The notes under the pieces are model-generated. The model had not been told where the DNA came from, did no database searches, and saw only the letters and a list, made by a program, of their open reading frames with translations. Positions 51,715-59,227 of a stretch of DNA of 64,000 nucleotides are shown here, one piece after another. Every line of letters starts with the position of its first letter. Positions within the stretch are counted from its first letter, which is position 1. The stretch is from contig CAZTOW010000002.1 of NCBI GenBank assembly GCA_964615375.1, positions 124,001 through 188,000 on the forward strand. Direction: 5' to 3'. The translations under genes were made by a program, and so were the position numbers. Source of the stretch: CAZKWG01 sp964615375 (GTDB lineage: Bacteria; Myxococcota_A; UBA796; CAZKWG01).

Positions 51715-53876
51715 AGGCCCACCTCCACCATCAGGCGATCCACGCCCTCCCAGCCCCGCTCCCGGGAGAGCGCGAGCGGGTAGGCGCGGTAGTAGAGGCG
51801 CGCGCTGAGCTCCGGCTCGGCGCAGTCGGGGGCGAAGCGGTGCTGGCTGGTCCAGGAGCGCTGGGGCATCAGGCGGTTGTCGCTGGCGATGTCCTCGGCC
51901 AGGAAGGAGGGCACGTCGCGCTCGCCGGAGGTCCCCAGCGTCACGCGCTGCCAGGAGAAGCCCGGCGCGCCGGCCCAGGCCAGGGCGGGGTCCCCGTCCT
52001 CGGGCAGGCCCTCGCCCTCGCCCAGGTAGGCCACATCCCCCTCGGGCAGCTCGCCGTCGAAGACCGGGTAGGCGCCGTCCATGGCGAGCACGCGCACCTC
52101 ACCCACCAGCTCCTCGACCGGCAGGCCCTTGTCCTCGGGCTCCAGCGAGCCGTCGCCGAAGGCGCCGAAGCCCTCGTAGTCGCGCCACTCCCCCGTGCGC
52201 CGGACCACGCGGACCACGTCGCCCGCCTCCGCCCCGGGCCAGCTGGTCCAGTCCTCACCCGCCTCCTTCTTCGCCAGCCATCCGCCCGTGTCGGGGACCA
52301 CGTCCCCGCCCACCGCGGGGGTCCGCTCGCCGTCGCAGCGCGCCTCGACCAGCAGCACGAGGCTGCGCATGGGCTCGCCCGTGGGGATGGCGTGGCCGGC
52401 GCCGACGTTTTTGACGGTGGCCTCGACCACCAGCTCGTCGCCGCGCTCCCCCTCCTCCCAGCGCGAGGAGAGCGTGAGTGAGGCCGCCAGGGCGAGCATG
52501 GGCGTGTCCTCGGTGCGCGGCCCCGTCCAGGTGTGGCGGCGCACCGAGCCGGGGGCGCGGTACCAGCCCGAGGCGGAGTCGGGCTCGGGCGCGTCGATGT
52601 GGACGCCCAGATCCGCGCTGTTCCCGGCCGCGGCGTCGGGGGGCATGTGGCAGCTCTGGCAGGGGGCGGCCTCGCCGTAGGGGCCCTCCAGCCACTCCCG
52701 GTAGGTGCTCTGGAGGGGGAGCACGCCGTCGGGCCAGCGCTCGAGGTCGATCTCCGCGTCGGGCGGCAGGGGAGCCTGCTCGAGCAGGTGGCAGCCCGCG
52801 CAGAGCTCCGCCTCTCGGAAGAGCGGGCGGTAGACGCTGCCCATGCGGGGGTTGGGCACGTCCGGGTAGGGCCCGAAGGTGAGCGGGTAGAACTCGCCCA
52901 GCACGGGGCTCGGGCTGGCCTCGGAGGGGCGGAGGACGCGCAGCATGCCGCTCACCCCGGGGTTCGGATCCTCGAGGTCCACGCTCTCCACCTTGTGGCA
53001 GACGTCGCAGTGGACCCCGTAGCTGTAGGCGAAGGCGGTCGCCTCCAGGAGCCCACGCCCGCTCAGCTCCCCGTCGATGCCGGGGGCGTGGCAGGCGGCG
53101 CAGTCGCCGAGCTCTGTGGCGGTGGCGTCGCAGGGGCTGTCCGGGCCGCAGCCCTCGTTCAGCGTGGGCAGCAGGCCGTCGCCCAGGTAGCAGCGCCCGC
53201 CCGCCGCGGCGGTGCCGGGGAGGATCCCGGTGGCCCAGGTCCCGCCGGCCTCCTCACAGGCGCTGGCGTCCGTAAACGCGGCGGCCACCCCGGCGTAGAG
53301 GTCGTGGACGCGGGCGTTGCTGGCCGAGCTCCGGTGGGCCGAGCCGTACCAGTCGTCGTTGATCTCGATGTGGCAGTGCCCGCACTGGGCCGTCGTGTCC
53401 CGGTTGGAGGGATCGCCGGGGTCCTGGAAGTGGTAGAGCGTGTTGTCCACCACAGCGAAGCGCTCCAGCGCGATCTCCCAGGGCTCGCCGCTGGCCAGGA
53501 TCGCCTCGACGTCCTCCAGGTCGTAGCCCAGCTCTCCCCCGCCGATGCGGGCCTCCTCATGCGAGGCCATCACGGCGACGAGACCGTGCACGCCCATGTC
53601 CAGCGAGATGTCCACGCGCCCGCTCGCGTCCGTGGTCCAGCGCGCCTCCACCCCGCCCTGGGTGACGATGGCGCCCTCCACCGGCGCCCCGTCCAGGGTC
53701 ACCAGCACCGGCAGCGTGCGGAAGCGCTCCGTGGGCGCGGTGTCCGGCGAGGTGGACTCGGCAGGGGTGGACTCGGGGGTGGACTCCGCAGGCACGCCCT
53801 TGTCCCCGGGCTGTGGGCAGCCAGCGACGAGGGCGCTGATCGCGAGGAGGAGCGGAGCGGTCGGACGTCGAGCCAT
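51711..53876 (-). CDS. Pentaheme c-type cytochrome lipoprotein
   Basis: 721 aa from the ATG at 53876. The lipoprotein signal ends ALVAGC (Cys21). A Thr/Ser-rich spacer with Pro-Glu-Ser-Thr repeats precedes a carboxypeptidase-regulatory-like beta domain (VTLDGAPVEGAIVTQGG, TTDASGRVDISLD). Five CxxCH heme sites follow: CGHCH, CAACH, CDVCH, CAGCH and CQSCH. The last 250 residues are a beta-rich domain (VEATVKNVGAGHAIPTGEPM) known from multiheme cytochromes related to hydroxylamine or c554 types. The multicopper oxidase is translated from the overlapping downstream cistron. Likely role: electron transfer across the periplasm or at the cell surface. The partner donor is unknown. Confidence 0.9.
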   Translation of the reverse strand: MARRPTAPLLLAISALVAGCPQPGDKGVPAESTPESTPAESTSPDTAPTERFRTLPVLVTLDGAPVEGAIVTQGGVEARWTTDASGRVDISLDMGVHGLVAVMASHEEARIGGGELGYDLEDVEAILASGEPWEIALERFAVVDNTLYHFQDPGDPSNRDTTAQCGHCHIEINDDWYGSAHRSSASNARVHDLYAGVAAAFTDASACEEAGGTWATGILPGTAAAGGRCYLGDGLLPTLNEGCGPDSPCDATATELGDCAACHAPGIDGELSGRGLLEATAFAYSYGVHCDVCHKVESVDLEDPNPGVSGMLRVLRPSEASPSPVLGEFYPLTFGPYPDVPNPRMGSVYRPLFREAELCAGCHLLEQAPLPPDAEIDLERWPDGVLPLQSTYREWLEGPYGEAAPCQSCHMPPDAAAGNSADLGVHIDAPEPDSASGWYRAPGSVRRHTWTGPRTEDTPMLALAASLTLSSRWEEGERGDELVVEATVKNVGAGHAIPTGEPMRSLVLLVEARCDGERTPAVGGDVVPDTGGWLAKKEAGEDWTSWPGAEAGDVVRVVRRTGEWRDYEGFGAFGDGSLEPEDKGLPVEELVGEVRVLAMDGAYPVFDGELPEGDVAYLGEGEGLPEDGDPALAWAGAPGFSWQRVTLGTSGERDVPSFLAEDIASDNRLMPQRSWTSQHRFAPDCAEPELSARLYYRAYPLALSRERGWEGVDRLMVEVGL

Positions 53877-53904
53877 CGCCCAAAGATACCCCCCAGGAGG
53901 GGCC

Positions 53905-53932
53905 TTGGGGAGGGCCCCCGGAGTGGTAGAGT
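53905..53932 (+). promoter_or_regulatory. Candidate promoter for the beta-propeller gene
   Basis: TTGGGG, 16 bases, TAGAGT, 20 bases before the ATG at 53953, in the 76-bp divergent gap. It has the same spacing and -10 as the candidate at 20910-20937. Confidence 0.28.
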
Positions 53933-53952
53933 GTCGCCCTCTCGGAGCCCGG

Positions 53953-56643
53953 ATGCGCACGCGACCCGCCCTCACCCTGCTCCTCCTCGGCGCCTCCTGC
54001 TCCCCAGCGCCGGAGCCGCCGCCCACTGCCCCGCGAGCGGCCGAGGCCGCGCCGGATCCTGGCGCGAGAGCCGCCGCCCTGGCCACCCCGGACTGGCTGC
54101 CTCCCCCCACCGAGCACCGCCTGGACCCGGACGCGGAGCGCCGCAACAAGGACGCGCGGAAGCTCTGGATCAAGCAGAAGCACCGCGCCGCGCCCGGCGT
54201 GGACACCAGGATCGTTGAGCGCGCCAACGGCCTCGCCCAGGTGGCCCGGAGGCGCGCCCTGCGCCTGCGACCTCCAGCGGAGGCGCCGACCGCCGCCTGG
54301 GTCGAGCGCGGCAGCGACAATCAGGCTGGCCGGATGCACGCCGCCCGGCAGAGCGCCGACGGGGAGACGCTGTACGCGGGCTCCTCGCTGGGCGGGGTCT
54401 GGCGCGGGAGCCCGGACGGCACCGCCTGGGAGCCCATCGGCGACAACCTCTACGGCGGCGCGCACTGGGTGGAGGTGCTGGAGGGCGAGGGCGGCGAGGA
54501 CGTGGTGCTGGCCGCGACCGACGGCGGGCTCGTCCATCGGACCGAGGACGGCGGGGAGACCTGGGAGGAGCCCGAGGGCCTCGGCTCGCCCACCGGGGTC
54601 CGCCGCATGCTGAAGATTGAGGACGGCAGCGACCTGGTCTTCCTCCTGACCACGAGCGCCGACGGGGTGAAGCTCTACCGGAGCGAGGATCTGGGCAGGA
54701 GCTTCTCGGCGGTCGCCAGCCTCGGCAGCTACTCGGGCGACCTGTGGGCGCCTCGCGACGGGGAGGCCACCCTCTACCTGGCCACGAGCGGGGGCGCGCT
54801 GCAGCGCAGCGATGACCTCGGGGACACCTGGACCACGCTGGGGACCTTCGACGCGGCCAGCACGCGCGCGGAGCTGGTGGGCTCCGAGGCCGGCGCGCCG
54901 CGCCTGTGGGTGGTCACCGAGGGCGCCTACCTGTACCGCTCGGACGACGCCGGGCTGAGCTGGACCAGCAAGGGCATCCTCTCCGACTACTGGGCCGCGC
55001 TCAACGCCAGCATCGACGACCCGGACCTCTTCGCGTTCGGCGGCGTGGACCTGTACGCGACCTATGACGGTGGCGAGTCCTTCAACGCCGTGAACAACTG
55101 GTGGGAGTACTACGGCGACCCCACGAACCTGCTGCACGCGGACATGATGGGCGTCGAGGTGCAGCTCGGCGCGCTGGGCGAGGAGATCTGGTACGTCTGC
55201 ACCGACGGAGGGCTCTACGAGTCGCGTGACGGCCTGATCACCACCCAGAACCTCTCGCTTCAGGGGCTGCGGGTCAGCCAGTACTACGACACGCTGACCA
55301 GCAGCGCCAACCCCGAGAACGTCGCGGCGGGGGCCCAGGACCAGGGATACCAGATCACCAACGACGTCGAGCAGGACGACGGCCTCTACGAGTTCTCCCA
55401 GGCCATCAGCGGCGACTACGGCCACCTGACCTCCTCGGACGGCACGCACGAGATCGTGTACTCGGTCTACCCGGGCTTCATCCTGGCGCAGATCGGCGAG
55501 TCCACCCCCACCCTGGCCTACCTGGACTTCCCCGCGGGCGAGAGCTACGTGCCCTGGCTGCCCCCCATCGTGGCGGACCCCGAGGAGCGCACGGCCTTCT
55601 TCTTCCCCGCCACGCGCCTGTACCGCTACGAGCTCAGCCCCCGCTCGGGGACCGCCACCAGCGCGCTGTGGTCGGAGCAGAGCTTCTCGTCGGACGGCTA
55701 CGAGTACATGAGCGCGCTGGCCTTCTCGCCGCTCGACCCCAACCGGGCCTACGCGGCGACCAGCTACGGCCGCTTCTTCGCGTCCGGCGACAAGGGGGTG
55801 ACCTGGACGCTGAGCCCGAGCCTCGTGCCCGACGAGAACTGGTACTATGGCCAGGCCATCGTCGCCAGCCACAACGACCCCGAGCTCGTCTATGTGGGCG
55901 GCAGCGGCTACGGCGTGCCCGGCGTGTGGCGCAGCACCGACGGGGGCGCGACGTTTGCGCCCTGGGGCGAGGGCCTGCCCGACACCCTGGTCTACAGCCT
56001 GTGCGAGGCCCCGGACGACTCGGGGCGCATGCTCGCGGGGACCGAGACCAGCGTCTACCTTCGCGGACCGGACGACGCGTCCTGGACGGACATCACCGAC
56101 GGCGCGGCGCCCATCACCATCTACTGGAGCTGCGAGGCCCTCAGCGCGGAGAACACCGTCCGCTTCGGCACCTATGGGCGCGGCATCTGGGACTACCAGC
56201 TCGACCCCGAGCACACGGGCTGCTACCCGGTCCAGGACTACGACCTGGACGGCGTGGACTGCGAGAGCGACTGCGACGACCAGGACGCCAGCGTGCTCCC
56301 CAGCGCCGCCGAGAGCTGCGACGGCAAGGACGTCAACTGCGACGAGGCGGACCTGGTCGAGCTGGACGCGGACGGGGACGGCTTCCTGGCCTGCGCGGAG
56401 TGCGACGACACCCGGGCCAGCGTCTACCCCGGCGCGCCTGAGGTCTGCGCCGACGGCCTGGACCAGGACTGCTCGGGCGCCGACCTCGCATGCGAGGGCG
56501 CGGGCGAGGGCGAGGGTGAGGGCGAGCCCGAGGTCGAGGAGGACCCCAAGGAGGGGAGCTGCGGGTGCGGCGCGGGCTCACCCGCGGGCTGGGTGGGCGC
56601 GGCGCTCGCCCTGGCGCTCGCCGCCCGCAGGAGGCGGCCATGA
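53953..56643 (+). CDS. Surface BNR/sortilin-like beta-propeller with MopE repeats and MYXO-CTERM tail
   Basis: 896 aa from the ATG at 53953, the first start giving a lipoprotein-like signal (LTLLLLGASC, Cys17). Residues about 120-750 hold BNR/Asp-box-type propeller repeats (TEDGGETWEEPEG, SDDLGDTWTTLGTF, SDDAGLSWTSKGIL, STDGGATFAPWGEG). Then come MopE-like Cys/Asp motifs (CDGKDVNCDEADLVELDADG, VCADGLDQDCSG), which bind copper or calcium in related proteins, a Gly-Glu spacer and a MYXO-CTERM tail (GSCGCGAG, helix, RRRRP). Likely displayed or released at the cell surface; the propeller's ligand is unknown. Its stop overlaps the next start (ATGA). Confidence 0.9.
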   Translation: MRTRPALTLLLLGASCSPAPEPPPTAPRAAEAAPDPGARAAALATPDWLPPPTEHRLDPDAERRNKDARKLWIKQKHRAAPGVDTRIVERANGLAQVARRRALRLRPPAEAPTAAWVERGSDNQAGRMHAARQSADGETLYAGSSLGGVWRGSPDGTAWEPIGDNLYGGAHWVEVLEGEGGEDVVLAATDGGLVHRTEDGGETWEEPEGLGSPTGVRRMLKIEDGSDLVFLLTTSADGVKLYRSEDLGRSFSAVASLGSYSGDLWAPRDGEATLYLATSGGALQRSDDLGDTWTTLGTFDAASTRAELVGSEAGAPRLWVVTEGAYLYRSDDAGLSWTSKGILSDYWAALNASIDDPDLFAFGGVDLYATYDGGESFNAVNNWWEYYGDPTNLLHADMMGVEVQLGALGEEIWYVCTDGGLYESRDGLITTQNLSLQGLRVSQYYDTLTSSANPENVAAGAQDQGYQITNDVEQDDGLYEFSQAISGDYGHLTSSDGTHEIVYSVYPGFILAQIGESTPTLAYLDFPAGESYVPWLPPIVADPEERTAFFFPATRLYRYELSPRSGTATSALWSEQSFSSDGYEYMSALAFSPLDPNRAYAATSYGRFFASGDKGVTWTLSPSLVPDENWYYGQAIVASHNDPELVYVGGSGYGVPGVWRSTDGGATFAPWGEGLPDTLVYSLCEAPDDSGRMLAGTETSVYLRGPDDASWTDITDGAAPITIYWSCEALSAENTVRFGTYGRGIWDYQLDPEHTGCYPVQDYDLDGVDCESDCDDQDASVLPSAAESCDGKDVNCDEADLVELDADGDGFLACAECDDTRASVYPGAPEVCADGLDQDCSGADLACEGAGEGEGEGEPEVEEDPKEGSCGCGAGSPAGWVGAALALALAARRRRP

Positions 56644-58604
56644 TCCTCTGGACACTGCTCGCGGCCAACGCCGCGACCCTTCGCGTGGACGCAGACGACG
56701 GCTCGGCCTACCCGAGCATCAGCGCGGCCATCTCCGCCGCCTCCAGCGGCGACACCGTCGAGATCGCGGCCGGCACCTGGGAGGAGTGCCTGGACACGGG
56801 CGGGCGCAGCCTGACGCTCCGCGGGGTCGGGGACGAGACCATCCTCGACAGCGGGGCCTGCGGCTGGGGCCTCATCGTGGACAATGGGGAGGCGGTGAGC
56901 CTGGAGGATCTGAGCCTCACCGGGAGCGGGGCGCGGGGGATCTACGCCGCCTACAGCACGGTGAGCCTGACCCGTGTGCTCCTGAGCGGGCTCGGGAACG
57001 GGAGCGCCTACGGCGGGGCCCTGGAGAGCTACGGGAGCGCCCTGCACTTCACGGACTGCCGCTTCGAGGGGAACACCGGCCTCTACGGGGGCGCCCTCTA
57101 CGTCGCCTGGTCCAGCACGCTGAGAGACAGCGGCTCCACCTACACGAGCAACTCCGCCGCCGGCGACGGCGGGGCGATCTACACCTACGCCTACGACACC
57201 GTCACGCTCTCCGGCGTCACCATGACCGACAACGTCGCCGCGGGGGGCGGCGGCGCCTGGCTCGCCGCCTGGGACAGCGGGATCACGGTCGAGGACAGCA
57301 CGTTCTCGGGCAACGAGGCCGGCGGGAACGGCGGCGCCCTCTACCTGTACGCGGTGGACCCGGACGCCACCTTCTCTGGCACCCGCTTCGAGGCCAACGC
57401 GGCCGGCGGCAGCGGCGGCGCGCTGGAGCTCGAGTGGTACACCTCCGTGGCGCTGGAGGACTGCGCGCTGGTCGGCAACACGGCGGCGAGCTGGGGCGGG
57501 GCGGTCTTCGCCTACGCCCTGGACGCGCTGAGCGTCACGAACAGCCGACTCTGCGCGAACGAGGCGGGCTACGGCGGCGCCCTCGGCATCCAGTGGACCA
57601 CTCAGGACACGCTCCGGAACTCCATCCTGGTGGAGAACTCGGCCGTGCAGGGGGGCGCGCTCTACCGCTACGCCTCCGGCGCGGGGGTCATCGAGAACAA
57701 CACCCTGGTCGCCAACACATCCAGCGACTGGGGGAGCGCGCTGTACGCCGGCTGGTACGCCTACGGGACCTTCACCAACAACCTCGTCGTCAGCTCGGGC
57801 GAGGGGACGGGCGCCTACGCCGCCGACCCCTATGACCACGGCTACACCACGTTCACCTACGACGGCTGGCACGACAACGACCCGCAGGACGTCGGCGGGT
57901 ATTTCTACGCCTCCGAAGACGACGGCCACGTCTGGGGAGACCCGCTGTTCGTGGGCTGGAGCGCGAACGGCGACTGCGAGGACGACGACCTGCGGCTGGG
58001 GTCCGGCTCACCCATGCGCGACGCCGGCGACCCCGCGGTCCTGGACCCCGACGGCGGCCGGAGCGACATCGGCGCCTGGGGCGGCCCCGGCGCCCCCGTC
58101 GAGGACCAGGACGGGGACGGGCTGGACACCACCGAGGACTGCGACGACACCAACGCGGAGATCAGCCCCCTGGCCGCGGAGCGCTGCGACGGGCTGGACA
58201 ACGACTGCGACGGCGAGGTGGACGGCGAAGGCGCCGCGGACCGCAGCGCCTGGTACACCGACTGGGACGGCGACGGGTACGGCGATCCCGCGACCGAGAC
58301 CCTCGCCTGCGAGGCCCCGGAGGGGGCGGTGGTCGACGGGACGGACTGCGACGACCAGAACCCCTACCAGTCGCCCGGGGCGGAGGACCTGTGCGAGGAC
58401 GGCTTCGACCAGGACTGCTCGGGCGAGGACGCCGCCTGTGAGGAGGTGGATGCGGGCGAGGAGACCGGACAGGACGTCGCCGACCCGGAGAAGAGCGGCG
58501 GGTGCGGCTGCGCGCAGGGCCGGGACCGGACCCCCGGATGGGGCGCGGCGCTGGCGCTGCTCGGGCTGGTCGTGCGGCGCCGGGCGAGGAGGGCCAGGGC
58601 CTGA
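56640..58604 (+). CDS. Surface right-handed beta-helix protein with MopE repeats and MYXO-CTERM tail
   Basis: 654 aa; the ATG overlaps the preceding stop. A short hydrophobic N-terminus (MILWTLLAANAATLRVDADD) looks like a signal. Residues about 20-440 repeat a G-G-A-L/I-Y pattern every 22-30 residues (YGGALYVAWSS, DGGAIYTYAYD, NGGALYLYAVD), diagnostic of a right-handed beta-helix of the pectate-lyase/Pmp type. Two MopE-like segments follow (CDGLDNDCDGEVDGEG, EDLCEDGFDQDCSGED) and a MYXO-CTERM tail (GGCGCAQG, helix, RRRARRARA). With the propeller gene it makes a coupled pair of sorted surface proteins, plausibly adhesion or polysaccharide-related. No catalytic residues were identified. Confidence 0.88.
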   Translation: MILWTLLAANAATLRVDADDGSAYPSISAAISAASSGDTVEIAAGTWEECLDTGGRSLTLRGVGDETILDSGACGWGLIVDNGEAVSLEDLSLTGSGARGIYAAYSTVSLTRVLLSGLGNGSAYGGALESYGSALHFTDCRFEGNTGLYGGALYVAWSSTLRDSGSTYTSNSAAGDGGAIYTYAYDTVTLSGVTMTDNVAAGGGGAWLAAWDSGITVEDSTFSGNEAGGNGGALYLYAVDPDATFSGTRFEANAAGGSGGALELEWYTSVALEDCALVGNTAASWGGAVFAYALDALSVTNSRLCANEAGYGGALGIQWTTQDTLRNSILVENSAVQGGALYRYASGAGVIENNTLVANTSSDWGSALYAGWYAYGTFTNNLVVSSGEGTGAYAADPYDHGYTTFTYDGWHDNDPQDVGGYFYASEDDGHVWGDPLFVGWSANGDCEDDDLRLGSGSPMRDAGDPAVLDPDGGRSDIGAWGGPGAPVEDQDGDGLDTTEDCDDTNAEISPLAAERCDGLDNDCDGEVDGEGAADRSAWYTDWDGDGYGDPATETLACEAPEGAVVDGTDCDDQNPYQSPGAEDLCEDGFDQDCSGEDAACEEVDAGEETGQDVADPEKSGGCGCAQGRDRTPGWGAALALLGLVVRRRARRARA

Positions 58605-58647
58605 ACCCCGGAGGTTCGGGAGCGCGGGTCCCCTCGGGGTGAGCGCT

Positions 58648-58664
58648 GCCGCTCAGGGAGCGGC
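58648..58664. terminator. Compact hairpin at convergent gene ends
   Basis: GCCGCTC, loop AGG, GAGCGGC: a 7-bp perfect stem covering the stop of the minus-strand gene, 44 bases after the beta-helix gene stop. No T-tract. Confidence 0.4.
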
Positions 58665-59168
58665 CAGCTTCCTCAGCGCCTCCGTGTAGAGCGGCCCCAG
58701 TCCCGTCTGGGCCTCCTCCCGCAGGGTGGCCACGTCCCCCTTCTCGAAGACCGTGAGCGCCCGGGTCCAGCGCACCAGCTCCGTCGCCTGCGCCACGTCA
58801 CCGGTCGCGGCGATCTCCTTGGCGGTCCGCAGGATCAGGCCCTGAAACACGCACAGCGCCGCGCCCCGCAGGGCGGCCACAGCCGGGTCCGTTCCGTCCA
58901 CCGCGCTGCTGGAGCCCAGGCCCACCACCGCCTCGCTGAGGGTCCTCTCGGCCTCCGCGAGGCCCGCCTGCCCGCCCGGGACCGCGGCCAGGGCGCCGAG
59001 CGCCTGCTCCACCGCGGCCCGACGCTCCCGAGGGAGCTTCTCCACCGCGGCCGCCGCGCGGTCGAGCTGTCCCGGCGCCAGCCAGGTCGCCTGCTCGGCG
59101 ACGCGCCTCCACTCGGCCTCCGCCGAGCAGGCGGGGCCGCTCCCCAACACCGCGCTGAGAAGTGCCAT
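58653..59168 (-). CDS. Small secreted helical protein, unknown
   Basis: 171 aa from the ATG at 59168 (MALLSAVLGSGPACSAEAEW); the frame is open upstream, so a slightly longer signal with basic residues is possible. The N-terminus looks like a weak signal peptide with a lipobox-like GPAC. The mature part is Ala/Glu-rich and helical (QLDRAAAAVEKLPRERRAAV, EQALGALAAVPGGQAGLAEA) with one Cys. It follows the LysM-protein gene by 59 bp on the same strand and may be its partner, for example an immunity or chaperone protein; that is speculation. No family was recognised. Confidence 0.6.
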   Translation of the reverse strand: MALLSAVLGSGPACSAEAEWRRVAEQATWLAPGQLDRAAAAVEKLPRERRAAVEQALGALAAVPGGQAGLAEAERTLSEAVVGLGSSSAVDGTDPAVAALRGAALCVFQGLILRTAKEIAATGDVAQATELVRWTRALTVFEKGDVATLREEAQTGLGPLYTEALRKLAAP

Positions 59169-59227
59169 GCGCGCCAGCCCTCCCAGCCCCGGCCTCCCGG
59201 GGCGAGCTCTCTCGTGAGGTGTGCTGC

